DNA of 64,000 nt from Streptomyces sp. Ncost-T10-10d (GCF_900091955.1 NZ_FMDF01000157.1:1-64000), one strand, 5' to 3'; shown: positions 1 through 9,257, counted from the stretch's first letter. Notes: a model not told the origin generated them from the sequence alone. Program-made: numbers and translations.

Positions 1-1896
1 TTGGGGGAGGCGGGCGAGGGTGGTGTCGAGGTCCGGCGGGGTGGTGGCGGCCTGGAGGGTGTCGATGTTCAGGGTGTGCCAGGGGCCGTGGGGGACGGTG
101 TCGTGGGTGGGTTGGTGGGTGAGGACGAGGGTGGCGCCGACTTCGGTGAGCATGTGGTGCATGCGGTCGGTGGGGAAGGCGGTGTCGAGGGGGACGTAGA
201 CGCCGTGGGCCATGAGGACGGCGAGAGTGGCGATCACGGTGTCGAGGGACCGTTCGACACAGACTCCGACGCAGACCTCGGGCCCCACGCCGTGCTTGAT
301 CAGCAGTGTGGCGATCTGTGCGGCGCGGGTGACGAGTTCGGCGTAGGTGAGGGTGTTGTCGTCGCAGACGACGGCCACGGCGTCGGGGGTCTCCAGCGCC
401 CGGCGTATGACCAGTTCGTGGATCGCACCGACCGGGAGTTGTCCGCCGTCACCCGCCCACGACTCCACCGACTGCCGCTCGGCAGGCGGCATGAGCGGCA
501 GTCGGCTCACCGGAAGGTCGGGAGTGGCGAGGATCTGACCGAGCAGGACCTGCCAGTGATCCACCAGGGTGCGGATGGTGCCGGCGTCGAACAGGTCCGT
601 CGCGTACTCGACCTGGAGACGGAGCCCGTCCGGGCGCCGGTACACCGACCAGGTGAGGTCGAACTTCGCCGTCCCCGTGGCCACCATGGAACGCTCGACG
701 CTCAGCCCCTCAGCGAAGGGCTCCGGCGGCTCCTCCTCATGGAAGGCGAAAAGCGTCTGCACAATCGGGTTGTGACTCAGTGACCGTTCGGGGTGCAGCT
801 CCTTCACGGCGAGATCGAACGGGGCCCTGCTGCGGGAGAGCGCGCTCAGCAGCGACGCGCGGGAGCGCGCCACGAGCTCCCGGAAGCCGGGGTCGTCCCC
901 CAGGTCCACCCGGAGGACGAGCGTGTCGACGAAGAAGCCGACCAGATCGTTGAGCTTGGCGTTGTCCCGGCCCGCCACCGGCGAACCGACGACGACATCA
1001 CTGCTCCCCGAGTGACGCGCGGCGAGCACCTGGAAGGCGGCGAGCATCACCGTGTACAGACTGACGTTCTCCTCGGCGGCGAACGCCTCCAGCGCCACCG
1101 AGGACACTTCGGTGAGTGGGAAGTCCGTAGTCTCGCCCCGATAACTCATCTCAGCCGGACGGGGGCGGTCCGTGCCGAGGTCCAGTACGGCCGGAGCATC
1201 GGCGAGCGCGTCCGTCCAGGCCGCCAGCGCCTTCTCCGTACGAGGACCGCGCAGCGTCTCGCGCTGCCACAACGCGTAGTCGGCGTACTGGACCGGCAGC
1301 GGCCCGACCGACCCGCCGCCGGAGCGATACGCCTCGTTCAGCCGACGCTGGAACACATCGAGCGACCAGCCGTCGCAGGCGATGTGGTGGAAGGTCAGCT
1401 GCAACCAGTGCTCGTCCTCGGACAGCCGGTACAGCGACGCACGCAGCATCGGATCCCGGGCCAGGTCGAACGGCCTGCGGGCATCCGCCTCGACGCCCTC
1501 CCGCGCGCTGCGGACGCGGTCGGCGGGTGCGAGGCCGGTGAGGTCGACGAGCGGGCAGTCCGTTTCACGAATGTCCAGCAACCGCTGGCGCGGCTCCCCG
1601 TTCCCGTCCGCCTCGAAGACGGTGAACAGGGCATCATGACCGGCCGCGACCGTAGTGACGGCGGCCGTCAGACGGGTGGCGTCCAAGGGGCCGGTGAAGC
1701 GAAGAACGACCGGAATGTTGTAGACGGCGTTGTCCCCGAGCCAGCGGTCGAGGAACCAGAGCCGCTGCTGGCCGAAAGAGAGCGGACCGCGCTCATCCGG
1801 CCTGGCGCGGAGCCGGCCGGCCGCGGACGGTCTTGTTCCGCCTTCCGCACGCGCGTCTACTCCCGCGTTCACGTCGGTCGTGGGGATGCCGTCCAT
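1..1896 (-). CDS. Nonribosomal peptide synthetase, N-terminal part (C-A), partial
   Basis: The first 632 codons of a gene that runs off the left edge. Seen: the protein opens with about 35 residues of linker, then a condensation domain with the opening motif LSFGQQRLWF, the catalytic motif HHIACDGW near residue 169, and later DVVVGSPVAGR and VGFFVDTLVLR. From about residue 500 an adenylation domain begins (LTYAELV), with the last visible motif in its N-terminal core. Family knowledge: the C domain makes peptide bonds and the A domain activates an amino acid as its adenylate. The specificity pocket lies outside the window, so the substrate cannot be read. The ATG at 1896 is preceded by an AGAAGG-like ribosome site. 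The gene lies downstream of, and in the same direction as, the SARP regulator at 2398-4590, which suggests a biosynthetic cluster extending to the left. A start with a C domain means either an acylated starter or a non-initiating subunit. Confidence 0.93.
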   Translation of the reverse strand, partial: MDGIPTTDVNAGVDARAEGGTRPSAAGRLRARPDERGPLSFGQQRLWFLDRWLGDNAVYNIPVVLRFTGPLDATRLTAAVTTVAAGHDALFTVFEADGNGEPRQRLLDIRETDCPLVDLTGLAPADRVRSAREGVEADARRPFDLARDPMLRASLYRLSEDEHWLQLTFHHIACDGWSLDVFQRRLNEAYRSGGGSVGPLPVQYADYALWQRETLRGPRTEKALAAWTDALADAPAVLDLGTDRPRPAEMSYRGETTDFPLTEVSSVALEAFAAEENVSLYTVMLAAFQVLAARHSGSSDVVVGSPVAGRDNAKLNDLVGFFVDTLVLRVDLGDDPGFRELVARSRASLLSALSRSRAPFDLAVKELHPERSLSHNPIVQTLFAFHEEEPPEPFAEGLSVERSMVATGTAKFDLTWSVYRRPDGLRLQVEYATDLFDAGTIRTLVDHWQVLLGQILATPDLPVSRLPLMPPAERQSVESWAGDGGQLPVGAIHELVIRRALETPDAVAVVCDDNTLTYAELVTRAAQIATLLIKHGVGPEVCVGVCVERSLDTVIATLAVLMAHGVYVPLDTAFPTDRMHHMLTEVGATLVLTHQPTHDTVPHGPWHTLNIDTLQAATTPPDLDTTLARLPQ

Positions 1897-2397
1897 GATG
1901 ACGCCCTTCTCACCGGTCCACTAAAGGTCCAATAAAAACGAAACGCGGCCGCGGTTTCTTGAAGAGCACACAGAGCAGTGCGTACGTGCATCGCCGAAGA
2001 GAACCTGTGAACGCTGCGAAGAACTGCGGGATTATTTGCATGGGACATGGAGGAGCGCTGTCACATTAGAGAGCCGCATCAGCGCCGGTCAACCCTCGCG
2101 ATTAGCGCCTGACCTGCGCCTTTTAGTGATCGGGAGGGTTTTGGATCACATCCTTAGCGCAAATTTAGGGAAGTAATAGAGCCACATAGGCGCACGTGTG
2201 TCTTGTATTTGAACGGAAGATTGAATCGCGTCCGGGTGCGGCGTTCCCCGGAGCCCGTCGAGGTTCGTGGGGGAGTGGTGCGGGACCGCCGGAGAGGCTG
2301 TCAGCAGGACAGCCGTGACGGGATGCGTGCCGATATCGGGCAGGCAGAAGGGAATCGGTGCCCACGGCCGAACCGCCGCGATGCCTCCCCGGGGGAA
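1897..2397. promoter_or_regulatory. Intergenic leader between SARP gene and NRPS gene
   Basis: About 500 bases without a convincing gene. The stretch from roughly 1925 to 2240 is clearly richer in A and T than the flanks, as expected of a Streptomyces promoter and untranslated leader. It probably holds the promoter of the NRPS gene and is a natural place for binding by the upstream SARP. I could not pick out unambiguous SARP direct heptamer repeats by eye. Confidence 0.45.
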
Positions 2398-4590
2398 TCA
2401 CTTCCCGGCCAGCACCGTCGAACTGCTCGCCAGGCGACAGGAAATGGTCCACAGGCCGATTTCGGCCGCCTGCCGGCCCGCCGCCTCCACCTGGGCGCGC
2501 TCCTGCTGGTACCAGGCGAACGGGTCCGCCAGCAGACGGTCGATCAGGCTCCGCGGCATCGCATGGCAGCGGATGGGCTCATCCGGTACGGGCGGGTCCC
2601 CATGTCCGCTGCGGCGCTGCGCTTCTCCGGTGAGATACGCCAAGGTGTCGAGAACGCGCCATAACGCCGCCCGCTGCTCCTCCGGCGACTCCTCCGCCGC
2701 AAGGCGCTCCAGGGCGAAGGCCCGTACGAACGCGGGGAAGCGGTATCGGACGGCTCTGGACGCCTGGTCCACCACTGCGTCGAGCAGGTAGGACTCGGTG
2801 AGCTCGTCCAGCAGGTCCTGGGCGCGGTGCGGTTCGCATGCGAGGAGGGGGGCGCCGACCCAGGGGGCGAAGTCGGGTATCTCCAACTGGGCGAGGCGGC
2901 GCAGAGCCCGCTGGGCCTCCGGGCTGAGTGCCGCGTAAGCCGGGGTCATGCACGTACGGACGGTCTGTTCCACGTGGCGCAGTTCGTCAGGGCGGCGGGC
3001 CGCGTCGGCGCATCCGTCCACCGCCTCGGCCTGGGCGACGGCGTCCGCCACGGCCCGGTGCGGCCGGGCGGCCAGGCGTGCGGCGGCCGCGCGCAGTACG
3101 AGCGGCAGATCGTCGCAGGCACGGCAGAGCTCCTCGACGGCCAGCGGTTCGGCGGCGACCCGTCGCCGTCCGATGATCTTCATCAGCATTTCCACGGAGC
3201 TTTCCCGCTGGAACCTGGAGAGTTCGATACGGGTGTCCGCGGGCAGCCCGGTGAAGCGTCGCCACGAGGTGATCAGCACCCGCGATCCGGACGACCCGGG
3301 GAGCAGCGGGGCGACCTGGCACTCGGACGCCGCACCATCCAGTACGACGAGCACCCGGCGCTCCGCCAGCAGGTCACGATACATTTCGGCGCGCTCCTCG
3401 ACGCTGCTGGGGACGGCTTCGTCGCTCACCCCGAGCGCGCGCAGGAAGCGGCGGAGCACCTCGGCGGCGCTCGTCGGGTGGCCCGGGGCGCCGGACAGTT
3501 TCGCGAAGAGCTGCCCGTCGGGGTAGTCCGGAGCGAGCCGATGGGCGACATGCACGGCCAGGGTCGTCTTGCCGGAGCCGCCGCGTCCGGTTATCACGGT
3601 GACGGGGACGACGGTTCGGGGTGCGTCGGTGCGGGTGGGGGCGGCCAGAATGCGCTGGATCGCTCGCGTGCGGCCGGTGAAGTCGGCGATATCGGCGGGC
3701 AGCAGCCGCGGAATCTTGTGCGCCGGAACCGCAGCAGTTGCCGGCACTGCCGGAAGGGCCGGAACCGCCGGGCCGCTGCCGGGTCCGCCCGGCGCGGCGG
3801 CGGGCGCCGTCACTTTGATGAAGGGCTGGACCCGGGGCGGCGCGCCCCACTCCTCTTCCCCCGCCAGGATCATGCGGTGCAGTCGCTGCAGTTCTGCGCC
3901 GGGCTCGATGCCGAGCCTCTCGACGAGGGCCGCCCGCGCCTGGCGGTAGGCGTCCAGGGCCTCGGCCTGCCGTCCCGCGCGGTGGAGCGCGGTCATCAGG
4001 AGCACCCGCAGGCGTTCCCGCAGGGGGTGGGCGGTGACCAGGGCCCCGAGTTCACTCACGGCGCGGTGGTGATTGCCGAGCCGTAGTTCGAGTTCAAGAC
4101 ATTGTTCCTGTACGGCTAGACGCCGCTCGTCGAGTTGGACGGCACTCGCCCGTACCGGCTTGCTGCTGATATCGGTCAGGGCATGACCCTGCCACAGCCC
4201 CAACGCCGCCCGTAACTCCTTTACCGCTTGCTGGGGTTGATGGGCCGCAGCGGCTCTTCGGCCTGCGGCGACCCGTTCCTCGAACGCGTGGAGGTCGAGT
4301 TGCCCCTCGGTCATCCGCAAGAGATAACCGGGCGAGCGGGTCACGATGGGGCCGGGATGGGGCTCCGCGGGGAGCATGCGCCGCAGCGCGCAGATGCCGA
4401 TCTGTACCTGGGTGCGGCTCGTCGCCGGTGGCTTCCGCTCCCATATGGCCTCCACCAGGCGGTCATTGGAGACGACACGTCCCGATTCGAGGAGCAGCAT
4501 CGCCAGAACCGTGCGCTGACGCTGCCCGCTGACATCTATGTGCCTGCCGTCGTCCACGACTTCGAGCGGGCCCAGAATCCTGAACTGCAT
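2398..4590 (-). CDS. AfsR/SARP-family transcriptional regulator with NB-ARC domain, two TTA codons
   Basis: Predicted 730-residue cluster-type activator. Domains in order: winged-helix transcriptional regulatory domain (residues 1-95, opening MQFRILGPLEV), bacterial transcriptional activation domain (about 100-245), proline/alanine linker, then an NB-ARC ATPase with Walker A GRGGSGKTT near 333 and Walker B VLVVLDG. It ends just where AfsR-type proteins enter their TPR repeats, so the sensor tail is missing or naturally absent. The ATG at 4590 is chosen because the family motif starts there and AAGGGG precedes it; an in-frame start further upstream would add about 57 unlikely residues. Two leucine codons are TTA, at 4213-4215 and 2662-2664, so translation should depend on the bldA tRNA and be confined to late growth. 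Its position upstream of the NRPS gene in the same direction makes it the likely pathway regulator (inference). Confidence 0.9.
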   Translation of the reverse strand: MQFRILGPLEVVDDGRHIDVSGQRQRTVLAMLLLESGRVVSNDRLVEAIWERKPPATSRTQVQIGICALRRMLPAEPHPGPIVTRSPGYLLRMTEGQLDLHAFEERVAAGRRAAAAHQPQQAVKELRAALGLWQGHALTDISSKPVRASAVQLDERRLAVQEQCLELELRLGNHHRAVSELGALVTAHPLRERLRVLLMTALHRAGRQAEALDAYRQARAALVERLGIEPGAELQRLHRMILAGEEEWGAPPRVQPFIKVTAPAAAPGGPGSGPAVPALPAVPATAAVPAHKIPRLLPADIADFTGRTRAIQRILAAPTRTDAPRTVVPVTVITGRGGSGKTTLAVHVAHRLAPDYPDGQLFAKLSGAPGHPTSAAEVLRRFLRALGVSDEAVPSSVEERAEMYRDLLAERRVLVVLDGAASECQVAPLLPGSSGSRVLITSWRRFTGLPADTRIELSRFQRESSVEMLMKIIGRRRVAAEPLAVEELCRACDDLPLVLRAAAARLAARPHRAVADAVAQAEAVDGCADAARRPDELRHVEQTVRTCMTPAYAALSPEAQRALRRLAQLEIPDFAPWVGAPLLACEPHRAQDLLDELTESYLLDAVVDQASRAVRYRFPAFVRAFALERLAAEESPEEQRAALWRVLDTLAYLTGEAQRRSGHGDPPVPDEPIRCHAMPRSLIDRLLADPFAWYQQERAQVEAAGRQAAEIGLWTISCRLASSSTVLAGK

Positions 4591-5394
4591 GGGCCCCCTT
4601 CGCGGCGGTGACGGCTCGTAGAGGGCGATGGCGACCGGCCTGACGCGCCGGCCCGCCGACCTCCACCGTGCCTGGCGTGTTCGAATACTGGTGCAGGGTG
4701 TACGAAAAGCGGATACAGGATGTGCATTCGAATGATTACATGATCGAAAGGAGTCAGTCAACGACTCACTTCCCTGGCCTCGTCCGTCAACTCATTTTCT
4801 TTTCGGATGCGTTATGAGGCGCCACTATCCGTGAGTTCCGGAAAAAGAACGTCCGAAATTCCATGTTTGAAGTGCGGATGCTCAGGTTCTCACCTGGTGC
4901 GATTCCCTCGGAGATGCTCTGTCATCGACAGGTGATATGTCCGGTACGCTCGCCGAGTTCGCCACTCGGGGACGCTGTCCCCGTGAGTCGCTCGAAAACC
5001 TGCCGGGGTCCCTTGATGTACGGCCGGCGGGTCGGCGCCGGCCCGGGCGCCGCTGCTGTGGTCGAGCAGCATTCGGTGGCACCGATGCCGTGAATCGCTC
5101 GCGACGTCGAAGGACCTCGTACGTAAAATGCCGTCGAAGGAACTGGGCAAGTCGGCCAACGCAGTGATGAATCATCCCGCCGTCATCGACCGCGACGGCG
5201 GGGACCACGGGGACGCCGACTCGCGCGGATGGCCGCACATCTGTGCCTTTGGTTGCCGCGGCCCGACAGCAAGCCTTCGCGGGCCGCAGCGTCCCCGAAC
5301 GGGTCGGCAGCTGTCCCCGTTCGACCTGCACCGGTACGCGGACAACGCAGGGCCGAGTTCCTGGCCGCCCCTGCTTCGGATGCCGCGAAAGCCC
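4591..5394. other. Long intergenic region, no supported gene
   Basis: About 800 bases between the SARP gene and the histidine kinase operon. The part from 4680 to 4880 is AT-rich and likely carries the SARP promoter. Open frames exist on both strands between 4860 and 5390 but none shows a recognisable motif, a good ribosome site or consistent codon use. It may be decayed sequence. Confidence 0.4.
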
Positions 5395-6828
5395 TCAGGA
5401 GTCCTCGGGCTGCTGCTCGATCGGCAGGCAGACCTGGAAGCGGGTGTCGCCGGGCTGCGAAGAGACGCGGATGTCCCCATGATGCTTGTTGACGACGATG
5501 CGGTAGGAGATGTCGAGCCCCAGCCCGGTGCCCTCACCGACCGGCTTCGTGGTGAAGAACGGCTCGAAGATCCGGGGTCTGATCTCAGCCGGAATGCCTG
5601 TGCCCGTGTCGGCCACCTCCACGAGCAGCCGCGCGTCCTCCCGCCACGTCCGAATCGTCAGCGTGCCCCCGTCAGGCATGGCATCGACGGCGTTCACGAT
5701 CAGGTTGGTCCACACCTGGTTGAGCTCGGCTCCGAAGGCCGGAATCGGCGGCAGCGCATGGGCGTACTCCTTGACCACCTGGACACCGGAGGGGATCTTC
5801 GCCTGCAACATCGTCAGTGTGGCGTCGAGCAATGTGTGCACATCCACGGTCTGCTGTGGCGCCCGGTCCAGCTGCGCGTACTGCTTGGCGGCACCGACCA
5901 GCCCGGAGATGCGGGTCACGGCGTCTTCGATCTCGCCCATCAGAAGTTCCGTATCGACGGTGTACGCCAGCCAGCGCACCGTGGGGCCGAGGTTCTCCTC
6001 ACCGATGGTGTCGGCTGCCGAGGTCAGCCACGGCACGTCGATGTCCGCGGCGACCAGTGTCGGCGCCAGCTCCCATGCTTCTGTCACCCCGTGCTCGTCG
6101 AGCCAGTCGCCGACGGCATCCTCGGCATCGGCAGCAGCCAGCGCGGGCAGACCGGTAGCCGTTGAGGCCTGTTGCACCGCATCGTCCTGCAGCTCCACGA
6201 GACGGTGCAGTTCGGTACCGTCCAGCCGACCGTCAGCGATCAGGGCGAGTTTGTGGCGCATGCCGGCCACTCGCTCCCGCAGAGCCGCAGTGGCCCGCAC
6301 AGCGGCTGCCGCAGGATTGTTCAGCTCGTGGGTCAGGCCTGCCGACAGCGACGCCAGGGCCAGCAGCCGCTCCCGCTCACTGACGATCGCGTTGGCCGCC
6401 CGAGTACCGAAGAAGAGTCCCTCCAGCAGGTGCAGCGCCATCGGGAACCAGGTGCGTACAGCGTGGGCGAAATCATCGGCGGGCAGCACGAAGAACTCGG
6501 TATCGGTGACAGCCCGCAGCGTGTGGGGATACCGCTGCTCGACGCGGTCCCCGAGGTACGCACGGGTCGCCCCGCTGTACACACCGCGCTGATCGGTGCG
6601 ATTGACCTCCACATCGTCGCCGTGCAGCACACGGCTGAGCGCGATGGCCCCGCTGAGCAGCACGAAGAAGCACGTGGCCGGTTCGCCCTCCCCGTACACC
6701 ACGCTTCCGGCCGGCCGTTGCTCAGCACGGCCGCGCTCCGCCAGCCAATTGAGCTGCTCGTCGCTGAGCTTCTCGAACAGGAACAGCGTCCGCAACTGCT
6801 CCGGTGACAGATGTGCTGACGTGGTCAC
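5395..6828 (-). CDS. Sensor histidine kinase with N-terminal cyclic-nucleotide-binding-type domain
   Basis: A 477-residue protein without membrane segments. The N-terminal 130 residues look like a CRP/cNMP-binding fold (VYGEGEPATCFFVLLSGAIAL). Next come the H box GLTHELNNPAAA, the N box NLIVNAVDAMP, the G1 box VADTGTGIP, the F box FEPFFTTK and the G2 box GTGLGLDIS, so all catalytic parts of a HisKA/HATPase kinase are present. Start is GTG at 6826-6828 and overlaps the stop of the preceding gene (GTGA), so translation is coupled to the receiver/reductase fusion at 6825-8483. The two probably form a soluble phosphorelay in which the kinase phosphorylates Asp62 of the partner (inference). The ligand is unknown; the cNMP fold may bind a nucleotide or only transmit a signal. 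Confidence 0.9.
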   Translation of the reverse strand: MTTSAHLSPEQLRTLFLFEKLSDEQLNWLAERGRAEQRPAGSVVYGEGEPATCFFVLLSGAIALSRVLHGDDVEVNRTDQRGVYSGATRAYLGDRVEQRYPHTLRAVTDTEFFVLPADDFAHAVRTWFPMALHLLEGLFFGTRAANAIVSERERLLALASLSAGLTHELNNPAAAAVRATAALRERVAGMRHKLALIADGRLDGTELHRLVELQDDAVQQASTATGLPALAAADAEDAVGDWLDEHGVTEAWELAPTLVAADIDVPWLTSAADTIGEENLGPTVRWLAYTVDTELLMGEIEDAVTRISGLVGAAKQYAQLDRAPQQTVDVHTLLDATLTMLQAKIPSGVQVVKEYAHALPPIPAFGAELNQVWTNLIVNAVDAMPDGGTLTIRTWREDARLLVEVADTGTGIPAEIRPRIFEPFFTTKPVGEGTGLGLDISYRIVVNKHHGDIRVSSQPGDTRFQVCLPIEQQPEDS

Positions 6829-8483
6829 TGTGCCTCCAGATAGCGATGCACCAAGGAGACGGCCATGGCTCCCTCGCCGACGGCCGACGCGACTCGTTTG
6901 ACCGAGGAGGAACGCACGTCTCCCGCGGCGAAGACACCGGGCACGCTCGATTCCAGGTGGTACGGATCTCTCGGCAGCCGCCAGCCCGCCGGACGCTGCC
7001 CTCCGGCCACCAGGTCCGGGCCGGTCAGCACGAACCCGCGTTCATCACGGGAGACCACTCCCTCCAGCCACTGCGTATGCGGCTCGGCCCCGATGAAGAC
7101 GAACAGCCAGGACGCAGCAACGGTGCGCACGGCGCCGGACCGGCTCTCGCGAAGGGTCAGTCGCTGTAGGTGTCCCTCGCCCTCACCGCCGAGGACTTCG
7201 GTCCACGCGTGGATCTCGATGTTGTCGATGCCGTTGATCTGGTCGATGAGATAGCTGGACATCGAACGGGTCAGATCACCTTGGCGGATGAGTACGTGGA
7301 CGCGCCGCGCGTAGCGCGAGAAATAGACCGCTGCCTGTCCCGCGGAGTTGGCTCCGCCGACGATGTACACATCCTCCCCGGAACAGCTGGGGGCCTCGGT
7401 GACGGCGGACCCGTAGAAGACGCCCGCACCCGTGAACTCCTGCAGCCCGGTGGCGGCCAGCCGCCGGTAAGCCACTCCGGTGGCCAGGACCACGGTGTGG
7501 GCGGCAATGGAGCCCTCCGGCCCCAGATGCAGCACCCGCCCCGATCCTGCTGCCTCCAGCGCGACGGCCCGTTGCGCACTCAGAATCTCCGCCCCGAACT
7601 TCAGCGCCTGGCGGCGAGCACGTTCGGTCAGCTGGGAGCCGGAGACGCCGTCGGGAAAACCGAGGTAGTTCTCGATGCGGCTGCTCTGTCCGGCCTGCCC
7701 GCCGGTCGCCTGCTGTTCCACCAGGACCGTGCGCAAACCCTCCGAAGCCCCGTAGACGGCAGCTCCCAGACCGGCCGGCCCGCCACCGACCACCACCAGG
7801 TCGTAGAAATCCGAGGCCGGAACCGTGCTCAGTCCTACCTTTGCGGCGAGCTCCCGCTCGGTGGGGGAGACCAGGGGTTCGCCGTCCGGGGTGATGACCA
7901 GCGGTACATCGGCCGCCGACATCCCTGCGGCGGCCAGCAGGCGTTGCCCTTCCGGCTCGTCGGACAGCAGCCACCGGTAGGGCACGAGGTTGCGGGTGAG
8001 GAAGTCACGGACAGCGAAGGACGGTGCGGACCAGCGGTGCCCGACCACGCGGGTTTCCATGATCCCCGGATCAGGCGTGGCTTGCCACAGCTCCAGCAGT
8101 GTGTCGATCACCGGGTAGAGGTGCTGTTCCGGCGGGCTCCAGGGTTTGATGAGGTAGTGGTCGAGGTCCACGACGTTGATGGCGTCGATCGCCGCTTCCG
8201 TGTCGGCGTAGGCGGTCAGCAGCACACGACGGGCGAGCGGGAAGAGATCCATGGCCGCCTCGAGGAACTCGATGCCGTTCATGTGCGGCATGCGGTAGTC
8301 GGCCAGCATGAGCGCGAGCTGATCGCCGCGCAGCTTGATCTCGCGCAGTGCGTCCAGGGCATCGCGGCCGGAGAGGGCGCGCACGATGCGGTAACGGTCG
8401 CCGTACTGGCGCCGGATGTCGCGGGCGACCGCCCGGGAGACCGCCGGGTCGTCGTCGACAGTCAGGATTGTCGGGTTCGCCAT
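6825..8483 (-). CDS. Response-regulator receiver fused to thioredoxin-reductase-like FAD oxidoreductase
   Basis: A 552-residue cytoplasmic fusion. Residues 5-125 form a receiver domain with acidic pocket DDD at 10-12, phospho-acceptor Asp62 in ADYRMP and Lys113 in LIKPW. Residues 148-220 resemble a thioredoxin/glutaredoxin fold (HRWSAPSFAVRDFL, PYRWL) but lack cysteines of a CxxC pair. From 226 a thioredoxin-reductase-like flavoprotein follows: FAD-binding VVGGGPAGLGAA, NAD(P)H-binding IVGGANSAGQAA, and C-terminal GVFAAGDVRS. The usual CxxC redox centre is replaced by a segment with a single Cys (APSCSG), so it cannot act as a classical thioredoxin reductase. Start ATG at 8483 fits the receiver motif. 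It is followed by, and overlaps, the kinase gene. A phosphorylation-controlled flavoenzyme is the simplest reading; the substrate is unknown. Confidence 0.9.
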   Translation of the reverse strand: MANPTILTVDDDPAVSRAVARDIRRQYGDRYRIVRALSGRDALDALREIKLRGDQLALMLADYRMPHMNGIEFLEAAMDLFPLARRVLLTAYADTEAAIDAINVVDLDHYLIKPWSPPEQHLYPVIDTLLELWQATPDPGIMETRVVGHRWSAPSFAVRDFLTRNLVPYRWLLSDEPEGQRLLAAAGMSAADVPLVITPDGEPLVSPTERELAAKVGLSTVPASDFYDLVVVGGGPAGLGAAVYGASEGLRTVLVEQQATGGQAGQSSRIENYLGFPDGVSGSQLTERARRQALKFGAEILSAQRAVALEAAGSGRVLHLGPEGSIAAHTVVLATGVAYRRLAATGLQEFTGAGVFYGSAVTEAPSCSGEDVYIVGGANSAGQAAVYFSRYARRVHVLIRQGDLTRSMSSYLIDQINGIDNIEIHAWTEVLGGEGEGHLQRLTLRESRSGAVRTVAASWLFVFIGAEPHTQWLEGVVSRDERGFVLTGPDLVAGGQRPAGWRLPRDPYHLESSVPGVFAAGDVRSSSVKRVASAVGEGAMAVSLVHRYLEAQ

Positions 8484-8646
8484 GGCTCCATCATTCCCGC
8501 CACGATGCGGAAACGACGGGTGAGGATCCGATCGGAGGCTCCGGCAGCACACGGCATCGTCATCCCGCCCGCGACGCCGCCCCCCGTCGTCATAGCAGTC
8601 CGCCGGGCTCGGGCCCTCGCCCGAACCGACGAGCTCAGCAACGAGA

Positions 8647-9213
8647 TCAGGACGACGTGTCTCGATGATCTGCCAGCCCTTGGCGTCGGTCGGCGACGTG
8701 CTCCTTCAAAAAGGCGCCCGCGTGGCCGGCAGCCTCTTCCTTCGTTGCGTAGCAAGAAGTGCTGTCTGCCTCATCGCGTGTTCCATCGGCTCCCTTTCCG
8801 GCCCACCGCCAGCCACCTGATGACGGGTCCCGGGACAATTCGGCGCTGCCGCCGAACAGTTCGATGAGGCTCGCCTCCGCTTCCGCAGGGGCTGATCTGT
8901 CGATGGCGTCGGGCCATTTCTTGCGGGCGCCCTGCCGGGTGATACCCCAAGCAGCGCCCAACCGCTCGTAACTCGCACCGTAGGAGCCGGCGGTCTTTGC
9001 TGCGATTGCCGTCAACCGCTTGACCTCCGCGTCCACCACCTTCCAGGTGGTGAGGATCGACAGTGTCACTTCGATGGGGTCGGCATCCCACATGCGTTCC
9101 TCGGCGAGTCCGGTCGCTCGGGCGCGCATGGCCGAGGCGAGTGGGTTCAGGGCGTCGAGGAGGGCTTTGTCGAGGGCGGTCTGTTCCGCAGCGGTGATCT
9201 CAGGCGGTGTCAT
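8647..9213 (-). CDS. Hypothetical protein with helix-turn-helix-like segment
   Basis: A 188-residue protein not recognised as a named family. The N-terminal half is helical and rich in Ala and Glu. Around residues 80-105 the segment GASYERLGAAWGITRQGARKKWP has the pattern of a helix-turn-helix, as in small actinomycete DNA-binding proteins. The C-terminal part (GGWRWAGKGADG, CYATKEEAAGHAGAFLKEH) looks like a small separate domain. ATG at 9213 is chosen over an upstream in-frame codon because it lies just downstream of a promoter-like AT-rich stretch holding a perfect inverted repeat (9220-9257). That placement suggests self-regulation. Confidence 0.7.
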   Translation of the reverse strand: MTPPEITAAEQTALDKALLDALNPLASAMRARATGLAEERMWDADPIEVTLSILTTWKVVDAEVKRLTAIAAKTAGSYGASYERLGAAWGITRQGARKKWPDAIDRSAPAEAEASLIELFGGSAELSRDPSSGGWRWAGKGADGTRDEADSTSCYATKEEAAGHAGAFLKEHVADRRQGLADHRDTSS

Positions 9214-9219
9214 GTTGAC

Positions 9220-9257
9220 AACTTTAGTTACCACATACGGAATCGGCAACTAAAGTT
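9220..9257. promoter_or_regulatory. Inverted repeat, candidate operator of the HTH gene
   Basis: AACTTTAGTT at 9220-9229 and its exact complement AACTAAAGTT at 9248-9257, centres 28 bases apart, seven bases upstream of the start at 9213. Each arm is followed by ACC on the plus strand. The AT-rich arms stand out in this GC-rich genome. Likely bound by the HTH protein itself (inference). Confidence 0.6.

Noticed and set aside
4882..5331. Minus-strand gene between the SARP and the histidine kinase
   Set aside because: No motif, no ribosome site, and competing frames of equal length on the other strand.
5128..8867. Long plus-strand open frames opposite the kinase and receiver/reductase genes
   Set aside because: They are antisense mirrors of genes with clear motifs; GC-rich third positions keep the opposite strand open.
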